A stretch of DNA of 64,000 nt from Methylobacterium sp. Leaf104 (GTDB taxonomy: Bacteria > Pseudomonadota > Alphaproteobacteria > Rhizobiales > Beijerinckiaceae), in assembly GCF_001422885.1 (NCBI RefSeq), contig NZ_LMMZ01000023.1, positions 125,138-189,137 of the forward strand, in the 5' to 3' direction. A program made the translations under genes and the position numbers. The notes beneath the pieces are model-generated. The model was not told where the DNA came from. It saw only the letters and a program-made list of their open reading frames with translations, and searched no databases. Below, in pieces: positions 1 through 8,117 of this stretch (position 1 is the first letter of the stretch; each line of letters starts with the position of its first letter).

Positions 1-585
1 CGGGCCATGGGCCTCGTGGTCGACGAGATCGTCGACATCGTCGAGGAGCGCCTCGACGTCGAGATCTCGGCGGACCGCTCGGACCTCATCGGCTCCGCCG
101 TCCTGCGCGGCCGCGCCACCGAGATCATCAACATCGCCCACTTCCTGCCGCTGGCCTACGACGACTGGGCGCGGGGTCCCAAGAAGACGGTCAAGAAGAG
201 CTCGACCCTCCTCCTCGTCGACGATTCCGCTTTCTTCCGCGAGATGCTGAGCCCCGTCCTCAAGGCCGCCGGCTACAGCGTGATCACCGCCGCCAGCGCC
301 GACGAGGCGGTGGCGGCCCTGCTCTCCAACGGCCGGATCGACGTGGTGGTGTGCGACCTCGAGATGCCGGGCCGCAACGGCTTCGACCTCGTCGGCGCCA
401 TGCGCAAGGTGGAGGGCCGCGTCGCCGGACTTCCCGTCATCGGCCTCTCCGGCACCATCGGCGCCGAGGCCATCGAGCGGGCGCGGACGCTCGGCATCGC
501 CGACCTCGTGGCGAAGTTCGACCGCAGCGGCCTGATCTCGGCCCTGGCCGAGCTCGACGTCTCCAGCCTCGCCGCCGCCGCCTGA
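1..585 (+). CDS. cheA: Hybrid chemotaxis histidine kinase CheA, C-terminal part (5' end outside window)
   Basis: The reading frame is open from base 1, so the gene is cut by the window edge and only about 194 C-terminal residues are seen. The first ~55 residues are the end of a CheW-like domain (GLVVDEIVDIVEE, then the ILRG-type motif AVLRGRATEIINI). After a short KK-rich linker comes a complete receiver domain, with the acidic pair in LLLVDDSAF and the phospho-acceptor Asp in VVVCDLEMPG. This CheW-REC order is the tail of hybrid CheA proteins common in alphaproteobacteria; the kinase core should lie upstream. It heads the cheA-cheW-cheY-cheB-cheR operon, with cheW starting 29 bases after its stop. 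The fused receiver may act as a phosphate sink or feedback element (inference). Confidence 0.9.
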   Translation, partial: RAMGLVVDEIVDIVEERLDVEISADRSDLIGSAVLRGRATEIINIAHFLPLAYDDWARGPKKTVKKSSTLLLVDDSAFFREMLSPVLKAAGYSVITAASADEAVAALLSNGRIDVVVCDLEMPGRNGFDLVGAMRKVEGRVAGLPVIGLSGTIGAEAIERARTLGIADLVAKFDRSGLISALAELDVSSLAAAA

Positions 586-614
586 CCGGCGAAGCCCCTT
601 CGGAGTCCACGCCC

Positions 615-1103
615 ATGATGCAGGCCGCCAACACCAACGCCGCGGAAACCGTCGGCACCCACGACTTCGTCACCGTCTTCGTCGGCGAGACCATGTTCGG
701 TCTCGCCATCGACCGGGTGCACGACGTCTTCATCCCGGCCGGCGTCACGCCGGTGCCGCTCGCCCCGCCGGAGATCGTCGGGCTCCTCAACCTGCGCGGC
801 CGCGTGGTCACCGCCCTCTGCCTGCGCCGCCGCCTCAGCATGGCGCCCCGCACCGGGGACGGCGCCCAGATGGCGATCGGCCTGGAGCAGGGCGGCGAGA
901 CCTTCGCCCTCATCGTCGACGGCGTCGGCGAGGTGCTCAAGCTCGGGGCCGAGACCCACGAGCCGGTGCCGATCAACCTCGATGCCCGCTGGCGCGACCT
1001 CACGCTCGGCGTCCACCGCCTCGACGGGCGCCTCCTCGTCATCCTCGACGTCGATGCGCTCCTCGCCTTCGGGACGAACGCCCGCACCGCCGGCGCCGCC
1101 TGA
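615..1103 (+). CDS. cheW: Chemotaxis coupling protein CheW
   Basis: Predicted protein of 162 residues, the usual CheW size. It couples chemoreceptor signalling domains to CheA at the inner-membrane array. Family features are visible: DFVTVFVGETMFGLAIDRV at the N-terminus, the conserved IVGLLNLRGRVV segment and a C-terminal VILDVDALL strand. The frame is open further upstream, but that part translates to low-complexity Arg-rich sequence inside cheA. The ATG pair at 615/618, just after the cheA stop, is therefore the credible start. It lies between cheA and cheY in an obvious operon. Confidence 0.93.
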   Translation: MMQAANTNAAETVGTHDFVTVFVGETMFGLAIDRVHDVFIPAGVTPVPLAPPEIVGLLNLRGRVVTALCLRRRLSMAPRTGDGAQMAIGLEQGGETFALIVDGVGEVLKLGAETHEPVPINLDARWRDLTLGVHRLDGRLLVILDVDALLAFGTNARTAGAA

Positions 1104-1126
1104 CCCCAGCCCAGGAGAAGGGACCG

Positions 1127-1510
1127 ATGAAAACCTGTCTCATCGTCGACGACTCCGCCGTCATCCGGAAGGTGGCGCGCCGCATCTTCGAGACCATGAA
1201 CTTCGAGGTCGGCGAGGCCGAGGACGGCGAGAAGGCGCTCAGCGCCTGCGGCAAGACGATGCCGGATGCGATCCTGCTCGACTGGAACATGCCGACGATG
1301 GACGGCTACGACTTCCTCCGGGCCCTGCGGAAGACCCCCGGCGGAGAGAAGCCGAAGGTGCTGTTCTGCACCACGGAGAACGACGTCGGCGCCATCGCCC
1401 GCGCCCTGCATGCGGGCGCCGACGAGTACATCATGAAGCCCTTCGACCGCGACATCGTCACGGCGAAGCTGGCCCAGGTCGGCTTCGCCACGGACGCCGA
1501 CGCAGCCTGA
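1127..1510 (+). CDS. cheY: Single-domain response regulator CheY
   Basis: A 127-residue stand-alone receiver. The acidic pair is D8-D9, the phospho-acceptor is D52 (LLDWNMP), the switch Thr is T82 and the conserved Lys is K104 (MKPF). There is no output domain, as expected for a protein that binds the flagellar motor switch or serves as a phosphate sink. The start follows a good Shine-Dalgarno (AGGAGAAGGGA) a few bases upstream. It lies between cheW and cheB, so CheA is the expected phosphodonor. Some alphaproteobacteria carry several CheY paralogues, so whether this one binds FliM cannot be decided from sequence alone. Confidence 0.93.
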   Translation: MKTCLIVDDSAVIRKVARRIFETMNFEVGEAEDGEKALSACGKTMPDAILLDWNMPTMDGYDFLRALRKTPGGEKPKVLFCTTENDVGAIARALHAGADEYIMKPFDRDIVTAKLAQVGFATDADAA

Positions 1511-1586
1511 CGCGGACGCGGACCGGGCGCCCCGCCCCGTCCGGCCGAGGTTCCCCTTTCGACCGCATTCCCGCGTCGCTTACAGC

Positions 1587-2774
1587 GTGAAATCCATGAT
1601 GGCCGCTCCCGCACCGACCTTCGCGTCGACCCATTCCGCGCCGCCGCCCCTGGCGGGGCAGCGGGTGAGGGTCCTGATCGCCGACGATTCGGCCGTGGTG
1701 CGCGGGCTCGTCGCCCGCTGGATCGGCGAGGCCGGCTACGAGGTCGTCGCCACGGCCGCCAACGGCCGGATCGCCCTGGAGGCGATGTCGCGCCACGACC
1801 CCGACGTGATCCTCCTCGACATCGACATGCCGGAACTCGACGGCACCCAGGCGCTGCCGCTGCTGCTCGCCAAGAGCCCCGGCGTCCAGGTCATCATGAT
1901 GTCGACCCTGACGACCCGCAACGCCGACATCTCCCTGCGCTGCCTCGCCCTCGGCGCGGTGGACTACATCCCCAAGCCCGAGAGCAACCGCGGCGTCACC
2001 ACCTCGGACGCCTTCCGCACCGACCTGATCGAGCGGGTGCGCCTGTTCGGCTCGGCCCGGGCGCGCAAGCGCGGCGCCTCCGGCGCGCCGGTCCCGGTCT
2101 CGCCCGGCATGCCGGCGCCCGCGCCGGTCTCGGCCCTGCGGCCGACGTCGCCCCTGGTGCTGCGTCCCAAGGCCCGCAACGGCGTCACCCCCCGGGTCCT
2201 CCTCATCGGTGCCTCCACCGGCGGACCGCGCGCGGTCGGCGAGGTCCTGGAGAAGATCGGCAGCGCCACCCTGCGCCAGTTCCCCGTCCTCATCGTGCAG
2301 CACATGCCCCCGGTCTTCACCGCGGTGTTCGCCGAGCATCTCGGCGTCCGCACCGGCCTGCCGGCGGCGGAGGGCAAGGCCGACGAGCGCCTGCAGCCGG
2401 GCCGGATCTACGTGGCTCCCGGCGGACGCCACATGGGCCTCGCCGGATCGCGCCAGGACGTGACCATCCGCCTGCACGACGGCCCGGTGGTGAATTTCTG
2501 CCGTCCCGCCGTCGACGTCCTGTTCCAGGATGCCGCCGCGATCTTCGGGGCCGCCTCCCTGGCCGTGGTGCTCACCGGCATGGGCTCGGACGGGACCGGG
2601 GGCGCCCGCGCCCTCACCGAGGCCGGCGCCGCTGTGCTCGCCCAGGACGAGGCGACCAGCACGGTCTGGGGCATGCCCGGCAGCATCGCCAAGGCGGGGC
2701 TCGCCCAGGCGATCCTGCCGCTCGGCGAGATCGGCCCGGCCTTGCGCAATCTTCTGACGGGACAGGGCGCATGA
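1587..2774 (+). CDS. cheB: Chemotaxis protein-glutamate methylesterase/glutaminase CheB
   Basis: This 395-residue protein removes methyl groups from, and deamidates, chemoreceptor glutamates during adaptation. An N-terminal receiver (acidic pair in IADDSAV, phospho-acceptor D78 in LLDIDMP) is joined by a Pro/Ala-rich linker of about 45 residues to the methylesterase domain. The catalytic triad is visible as S210 (IGASTGGP), H239 (VQHMPP) and D335 (TGMGSDG). A GTG start at 1587 and an in-frame ATG at 1596 are both possible. The stop overlaps the cheR start (ATGA), so the two antagonistic adaptation enzymes are translationally coupled. Confidence 0.95.
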   Translation: MKSMMAAPAPTFASTHSAPPPLAGQRVRVLIADDSAVVRGLVARWIGEAGYEVVATAANGRIALEAMSRHDPDVILLDIDMPELDGTQALPLLLAKSPGVQVIMMSTLTTRNADISLRCLALGAVDYIPKPESNRGVTTSDAFRTDLIERVRLFGSARARKRGASGAPVPVSPGMPAPAPVSALRPTSPLVLRPKARNGVTPRVLLIGASTGGPRAVGEVLEKIGSATLRQFPVLIVQHMPPVFTAVFAEHLGVRTGLPAAEGKADERLQPGRIYVAPGGRHMGLAGSRQDVTIRLHDGPVVNFCRPAVDVLFQDAAAIFGAASLAVVLTGMGSDGTGGARALTEAGAAVLAQDEATSTVWGMPGSIAKAGLAQAILPLGEIGPALRNLLTGQGA

Positions 2775-3661
2775 CCGACGTCGAATTCGATTTCCTGCGC
2801 GCCTACCTCAAGACCCGCTCCGGCCTCGCCCTGAGCGGAGAGAAGCGCTACCTGGTGGAGAGCCGCCTCGGGCCGGTCTGCCGGCGCTTCAACCTCGCCG
2901 ATCTCGGCGCGCTCGTGAACGCCCTCAAGGGCGGCCGCGACCTCGCCATGGAGAAGGCGGTGGTCGAGGCGATGACCACCAACGAGACCTTCTTCTTCCG
3001 CGACCGCACGCCCTTCGACCTGTTCCGCGACGTGCTGCTGCCGGAGGCCATGGCCCGCCGGGCCGCCCAGCGCCGCCTGCGGATCTGGTGTGCCGCCGCC
3101 TCCACCGGCCAGGAGCCCTATTCCCTGGCGATGATGCTGCAGGACGCCGCCCCCCGCCTCGCGGGCTGGACCGTCGACCTCATCGGCACCGACCTCTCGA
3201 CCGAGGTCCTGGAGAAGGCCAGGGCGGGGCTCTACAGCCATTTCGAGGTGCAGCGCGGCCTGCCGGTGCAGTCGCTGATCAAGCATTTCGAGCAGGTCGG
3301 CGAGCAGTGGCGCATCTCCGCCACGCTCCGCCAGATGGTGGATTACCGCCCCCTCAACCTGCTGCAGCCCTTCGACGGCCTCGGCACCTTCGACATCATC
3401 TATTGCCGCAACGTGCTGATCTACTTCGACGCGCCGACGAAGGGCGACGTGCTGGCCCGCCTGAGCAACAGCCTGGCGGCCGACGGCGCGCTCCTCCTCG
3501 GCGCCGCCGAGACCGTGATCGGCCTGACCGAGAAGCTCGTCCCCAACACCAAGCACCGGGGCCTGTACAACCAGGCCGGAGCATCGTCCCTGCCGCACGG
3601 CCGGCCGGCGCCGGGGCTCGCCCCCGCCGCCCCGCCACTGCGCCGGGCCGTCGGCCTCTGA
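2771..3661 (+). CDS. cheR: Chemotaxis protein methyltransferase CheR
   Basis: SAM-dependent methyltransferase of 296 residues that methylates receptor glutamates in the adaptation system. An N-terminal helical domain precedes the Rossmann methyltransferase. Family motifs are visible: TTNETFFFRD, RIWCAAASTGQEPYSLAM for SAM binding, DLIGTDLSTEVLE, and DIIYCRNVLIYF. The last ~30 residues are a Pro/Ala-rich tail after the catalytic domain. The start overlaps the cheB stop by four bases. It is the last recognisable gene of the chemotaxis operon. Confidence 0.94.
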   Translation: MTDVEFDFLRAYLKTRSGLALSGEKRYLVESRLGPVCRRFNLADLGALVNALKGGRDLAMEKAVVEAMTTNETFFFRDRTPFDLFRDVLLPEAMARRAAQRRLRIWCAAASTGQEPYSLAMMLQDAAPRLAGWTVDLIGTDLSTEVLEKARAGLYSHFEVQRGLPVQSLIKHFEQVGEQWRISATLRQMVDYRPLNLLQPFDGLGTFDIIYCRNVLIYFDAPTKGDVLARLSNSLAADGALLLGAAETVIGLTEKLVPNTKHRGLYNQAGASSLPHGRPAPGLAPAAPPLRRAVGL

Positions 3662-3791
3662 GCCCGAATCGACGCGAGGCCGGACGGATCGTGGCGCGGG
3701 CGCGAGCCCGCGCCATTCGCGTCTGAGGGCCGGCATCGCCCGGGAGGGGGAGGGGACGGCGGCGGCGCAGACGGAGGGGGCCAACAAAAAA

Positions 3792-3811
3792 GGCCCCGCT
3801 CGCGCGGGGCC
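3792..3811 (-). terminator. Intrinsic terminator of ctrA
   Basis: A perfect 8-bp GC stem (GGCCCCGC / GCGGGGCC) around a TCGC loop. Read on the minus strand it is followed at once by six T residues, a classical Rho-independent terminator directly after ctrA. On the plus strand it is followed only by CGTTTCG, so its effect on cheR transcripts would be weaker. Confidence 0.8.
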
Positions 3812-3833
3812 GTTTCGTCGTCCGACCGGTGGA

Positions 3834-4535
<702 letters not shown>

Positions 4536-4955
4536 CGTCGGTCCCCAGCCCAGCCGGCCGTGTGCAGCGTACGGGCAAGCCCCCGCCGTTCGTTCGCCAC
4601 CGGCCCGTGGCGAACGCTCCCTCGTCAATGACGTGAAACGCTATTCGTTAATCGTTAACAAACCCTGATTCACGGACGCAAGCACACAATTGAAACGGAG
4701 GTCTGGCCACGCTTCGAACCGTTGACGATCTGTTCTCGTTCGATCGTCGCCGGGCTTCAGACGAAACCTTCGCATGTCCTCTCAAGTGCCTTGTCCGCAA
4801 GGACTTGTCGCGTGCTGTCTCTCCGGTACAACGGCATCGAGATGTCGTCGACCGGACAGAAGTTTTTTCGTCCCGGCCTGAACCGGCGGCGCGCTACAAG
4901 CCCGATGCACACAGTGTTAAGGAGGGAGGTAAACGAATGGTTGAGAGAACCGCCG
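4536..4955. promoter_or_regulatory. Divergent control region between ctrA and fliI
   Basis: The region between divergent ctrA and fliI has no credible gene. At 4648-4658 two TTAA half-sites sit 7 bases start-to-start in a GTTAATCGTTAAC context. This resembles CtrA half-sites, but full CtrA sites have 11-base periodicity (TTAA-N7-TTAA). A GANTC site (GATTC, 4667-4671) follows, the target of the cell-cycle methylase CcrM. In Caulobacter the ctrA P1 promoter also carries a GANTC site and is autoregulated. The arrangement is suggestive only; no promoter has been mapped. Confidence 0.4.
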
Positions 4956-4975
4956 ATGACGGACCGCGACCCTAG
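4919..4975 (+). promoter_or_regulatory. Strong Shine-Dalgarno driving a 12-codon ORF across the fliI start
   Basis: AAGGAGGGAGGT at 4919-4930 is the most perfect ribosome-binding sequence I noticed in the window. The ATG at optimal spacing (4937, six bases downstream) is not in the fliI frame. It opens a 12-codon ORF ending at TAG 4973-4975, inside the fliI coding region. The fliI ATG (4956) is 26 bases from this site. A fliI-frame TTG at 4941 lies 10 bases away and could be the true fliI start. Confidence 0.5.
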
Positions 4976-6311
4976 CGGCGCGCGCTTGCGCCTGGCTGAC
5001 GCACGCGGCGCCATCGACGCGGTCCAGGTCCTGGAGACCTACGGGCGGGTGGTGGCGATTCGCGGCCTGCTGATCGAGGTGGCGGGTCCCGTGGCGGCGA
5101 TGCGCCTCGGCGGCCGCCTCGACATCGCCGTGGAGAACGGCCTCGGGGCGGTGCCCTGCGAGATCATCGGCTTCCAGGGCGACCGGGCGCTCGCCATGCC
5201 GTTCGGCTCCCTCGAGGGGGTCCGGCGCGGCTGCCCCGCGATGGTGCGGGACGAGGCCGCGGGTGCCGTGCGCCCTTCCGCGGCCTGGCTGGGGCGGACG
5301 ATCGACGCCCTCGGCCGGCCCATCGACGGCCTCGGGCCGTTGCCCCCCGGGCCGGCGATCTATCCCCTGCGGGCCGATCCACCCCCGGCCCATGCGCGCC
5401 AGCGGGTCGGACCGCCCCTCGACCTCGGCATCCGCTGCATCAACACCTTCCTGACGATGTGCGCCGGCCAGCGCATGGGCATCTTCGCCGGCTCGGGCGT
5501 CGGCAAGTCGGTGCTGCTCTCGATGCTCGCCCGCTACACCGCCGCCGACGTGGCGGTGATCGGCCTCGTCGGCGAGCGCGGCCGCGAGGTGCAGGAATTC
5601 CTGCAGGACGATCTCGGGGCCGCGGGCCTCGCCCGCTCGGTGGTGGTGGTGGCCACCTCCGACGAGCCGGCCCTGATGCGCCGCAACGCCGCCTACGTCA
5701 CCCTGGCGATGGCGGAGTACTTCCGCGACCAGGGCGCGCAGGTGCTGTGCATGATCGATTCGATCACCCGCTTCGCCATGGCCCAGCGCGACATCGGCCT
5801 CGCGGCCGGCGAGCCGCCCACCGCCAAGGGCTACACGCCCACCGTGTTCAGCGAGCTGCCGCGCCTGCTCGAGCGCGCCGGACCCGGGACGGGGCAGGGG
5901 GCGATCTCCGGCCTGTTCACCGTCCTGGTCGAGGGCGACGACCACAACGAGCCCGTGGCCGACGCGGTCCGCGGCATCCTCGACGGGCACATCGTCATGG
6001 AGCGCGGCATCGCGGAGCGCGGACGCTACCCGGCGATCAACGTCCTGCGCTCCGTGTCCCGCACCATGCCGCGGGCCTGCGACCCGGAGCACCTGCCCAC
6101 CGTCCGGCGCGCCCGGCGCCTGCTCTCGACCTACGCCGACATGGAGGAGCTGATCCGGCTCGGCGCCTATCGGGCCGGCGCCTCGCCCGAGGTGGACGAG
6201 GCGATCGCGCTGATGCCCGAAATGGAGGCTTTTCTGGGTCAGGGTAAGGAAGAAGCAACTTCGATCGGCGAGGGTTATCGTCGCCTGGCAGAGATCGTCG
6301 GCGCCCCGTGA
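4956..6311 (+). CDS. fliI: Flagellum-specific ATPase FliI
   Basis: F1-ATPase-beta-like ATPase of 451 residues that energises unfolding and delivery of substrates to the flagellar type III export gate. The Walker A motif is G179-S185 (AGSGVGKS), followed by [13 protein letters not shown] and a Walker B strand at [17 protein letters not shown]. Length matches the family (440-450). The open frame runs back to 4722, but the upstream part has no FliI features. I use ATG 4956; TTG 4941 is a real alternative because it is better placed for the strong ribosome-binding site at 4919-4930. The next gene is fliJ, its usual partner. Confidence 0.95.
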   Translation: MTDRDPSGARLRLADARGAIDAVQVLETYGRVVAIRGLLIEVAGPVAAMRLGGRLDIAVENGLGAVPCEIIGFQGDRALAMPFGSLEGVRRGCPAMVRDEAAGAVRPSAAWLGRTIDALGRPIDGLGPLPPGPAIYPLRADPPPAHARQRVGPPLDLGIRCINTFLTMCAGQRMGIFAGSGVGKSVLLSMLARYTAADVAVIGLVGERGREVQEFLQDDLGAAGLARSVVVVATSDEPALMRRNAAYVTLAMAEYFRDQGAQVLCMIDSITRFAMAQRDIGLAAGEPPTAKGYTPTVFSELPRLLERAGPGTGQGAISGLFTVLVEGDDHNEPVADAVRGILDGHIVMERGIAERGRYPAINVLRSVSRTMPRACDPEHLPTVRRARRLLSTYADMEELIRLGAYRAGASPEVDEAIALMPEMEAFLGQGKEEATSIGEGYRRLAEIVGAP

Positions 6312-6403
6312 GGGGACGCCCCGACCCCATCTCCCGATGCCGGGCCCGGAGTGCGGCCCGTCGCGCACCGGCGAGCCGTGCGTTGCGTGGAGTGAGACCG
6401 CCC

Positions 6404-6811
6404 ATGAAATCCCGTGACACGTTGATCCGGCTGCGACGCTTCCAGGTCGACGAGAAGCGTCGGCGCGTGACCCAGATCGAGATGATGAAGGCGGACTTCA
6501 CCCGCATGGCGATGGAGCTCGACCGCGAGGTGGCCCATGAGGAGAGCCGCGCCGGCATCTCCGATCCCGCCCACTTCGCCTACCCGACCTACGCGCGGGC
6601 GGCCGCCACCCGCCGGGACAACATGCGCCAGTCGGCCGCCGCCCTCGAGGGGCAGCTGGCCGAGGCCAAGGCCGAGCTCGGCGAGGCCTTCGAGGACCTG
6701 AAGAAGATCGAGATCCTGGACGACCGCGAGCGCACCGCGGAACGCGTCGCCGAGGCGGCCCGGGACCAGGCGGCCATGGACGGGATCGGCCTCTCGCGCA
6801 TCCGGGCCTGA
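6404..6811 (+). CDS. fliJ: Flagellar export chaperone-type protein FliJ
   Basis: A 135-residue, highly charged and almost entirely helical protein with heptad character (LIRLRRFQVDEKRRRVTQI and EGQLAEAKAELGEAFEDL). This is the coiled-coil profile of FliJ, which sits inside the FliI hexamer and promotes export. Sequence conservation in the family is low, so the call rests on size, coiled-coil nature and the position 92 bases after fliI. The ATG at 6404 gives the usual short N-terminus; the longer open frame overlaps the fliI end in low-complexity sequence. Confidence 0.82.
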   Translation: MKSRDTLIRLRRFQVDEKRRRVTQIEMMKADFTRMAMELDREVAHEESRAGISDPAHFAYPTYARAAATRRDNMRQSAAALEGQLAEAKAELGEAFEDLKKIEILDDRERTAERVAEAARDQAAMDGIGLSRIRA

Positions 6812-6967
6812 CCGCGTCCCGCGTGCCGGCCCCGGGGGAGGCCGGCACGAAACCGTCATGATCCCGTGGGAAGAGCCGTCCCTGCCGGGGCCGCACGGAA
6901 CCTTGCTTGCGATGCCGTGCGGCGTCGTGCAGGGAGGGCTCCGGAGAAGGGGCTCGTCCAGACCACA

Positions 6968-8017
6968 ATGAAGAAGATCAGCGATTTCATCTGGCCGATC
7001 ATCGGCCTCGCCGCCGTGATCGGTTCGGGCTACCTGCTCTACAAGGAGCTGGCGGGCATCTCGGTGGCGGAGATCAAGGGCAGCTTCGCCGCGATCCCGG
7101 TGCACCGCTTCCTCCTCGCCGGCCTCGCGACCCTCGTCGCCTACGCGGCCCTGGCTTGGTACGACCGGATCGCGCTCCTGCACCTCGGCGTGCGCCACAT
7201 CTCGTGGTTCTTCGTCTCCGTCTGCTCCTTCACCACCTACGCGCTCTCGCACAATATCGGCGCCTCGGTGTTCTCCGGCGCGGTGGTGCGCTACCGCGCC
7301 TACACCGCCAAGGGCCTGTCGGCGGCCCAGGTCGCCGTGCTGGTGGCCCTCTGCTCCTTCACCTTCGGCCTCGGGACGATCCTGCTCGGCGGCTTCGTCC
7401 TCACCGTGCTGCCCGACACCCTGACGCGCCTCAACGGGTACCTGCCGGCGATCCTGACCGACCCCGCCACCGCCCGCATCCTCGGCGCCGGCCTGCTCGG
7501 CTTCGTCGCCCTCTACGTCGCGGGTTCGCTGCTGCACCTCAAGCCGCTGACGATCCGCAAGTTCAAGCTCGAATACCCCCGCCCACGCATCATGGGCCGC
7601 CAGCTCATCGCCGCGCCGCTGGAGCTGCTCGGGGCCGCCGGAATCATCTACTTCGCCCTGCCGGAGGCCGGGAACCCGGGCTTCCTCGTCGTGCTCGCGG
7701 TCTTCCTCGCCTCGTTCTCGGCCGCGCTCGTGTCGAACGCGCCGGGCGGCCTCGGCGTGTTCGAGCTGGTCTTCGTGGTGGCGATGCCCGACATCGCCCG
7801 CCCGTCGGTGATCGCCGCCCTGCTCGTCTTCCGGCTGTTCTACTTCTGGATCCCGTTCCTGATCTCGGTGGTGGTGGTGCTCCTCTACGAGCGCAACCGC
7901 CTCGCCTCGGCCCTGCGCGACAAGCCCCACGACCCGTCGGCGCCGGAGCCTCCCTTCACCGCCCCGGGCCTCGACGCGCACGCCATCGAGCGCCGCATGG
8001 AGAAGAAGCCGGTCTGA
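6968..8017 (+). CDS. UPF0104 / lysylphosphatidylglycerol-synthase-type integral membrane protein
   Basis: Integral membrane protein of 349 residues with about eight hydrophobic segments, beginning with IWPIIGLAAVIGSGYLLY. It contains the family signatures YALSHNIGAS and SNAPGGLGVFELVF, typical of UPF0104/YbhN proteins and of the flippase-like domain of MprF. There is no C-terminal aminoacyl-transferase domain, so lysyl-phosphatidylglycerol synthesis is not supported; a lipid-transport or flipping role is inferred from the fold family only. It follows fliJ by 156 bases and is closed by a bidirectional terminator, so it need not be functionally tied to the flagellum. Confidence 0.8.
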   Translation: MKKISDFIWPIIGLAAVIGSGYLLYKELAGISVAEIKGSFAAIPVHRFLLAGLATLVAYAALAWYDRIALLHLGVRHISWFFVSVCSFTTYALSHNIGASVFSGAVVRYRAYTAKGLSAAQVAVLVALCSFTFGLGTILLGGFVLTVLPDTLTRLNGYLPAILTDPATARILGAGLLGFVALYVAGSLLHLKPLTIRKFKLEYPRPRIMGRQLIAAPLELLGAAGIIYFALPEAGNPGFLVVLAVFLASFSAALVSNAPGGLGVFELVFVVAMPDIARPSVIAALLVFRLFYFWIPFLISVVVVLLYERNRLASALRDKPHDPSAPEPPFTAPGLDAHAIERRMEKKPV

Positions 8018-8047
8018 TCGCCGCGACGCGGGATCGCCCGTACGACG

Positions 8048-8094
8048 AAAAGGCCCGTCGCCGAGACCCGGTTGGGATCGGCGATGGGCCTTTT
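8048..8094. terminator. Bidirectional intrinsic terminator between the UPF0104 gene and flhA
   Basis: An inverted repeat of about 17 bp (AAAAGGCCC-GTCGCCGA against TCGGCGA-TGGGCCTTTT, one G-T pair) with a 13-base loop. It starts with A residues and ends with four T residues, so it has a U-tract in both directions. It separates two convergent genes. Confidence 0.8.
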
Positions 8095-8117
8095 CGTTGA
8101 GCGGGCCGGGGATGCGT

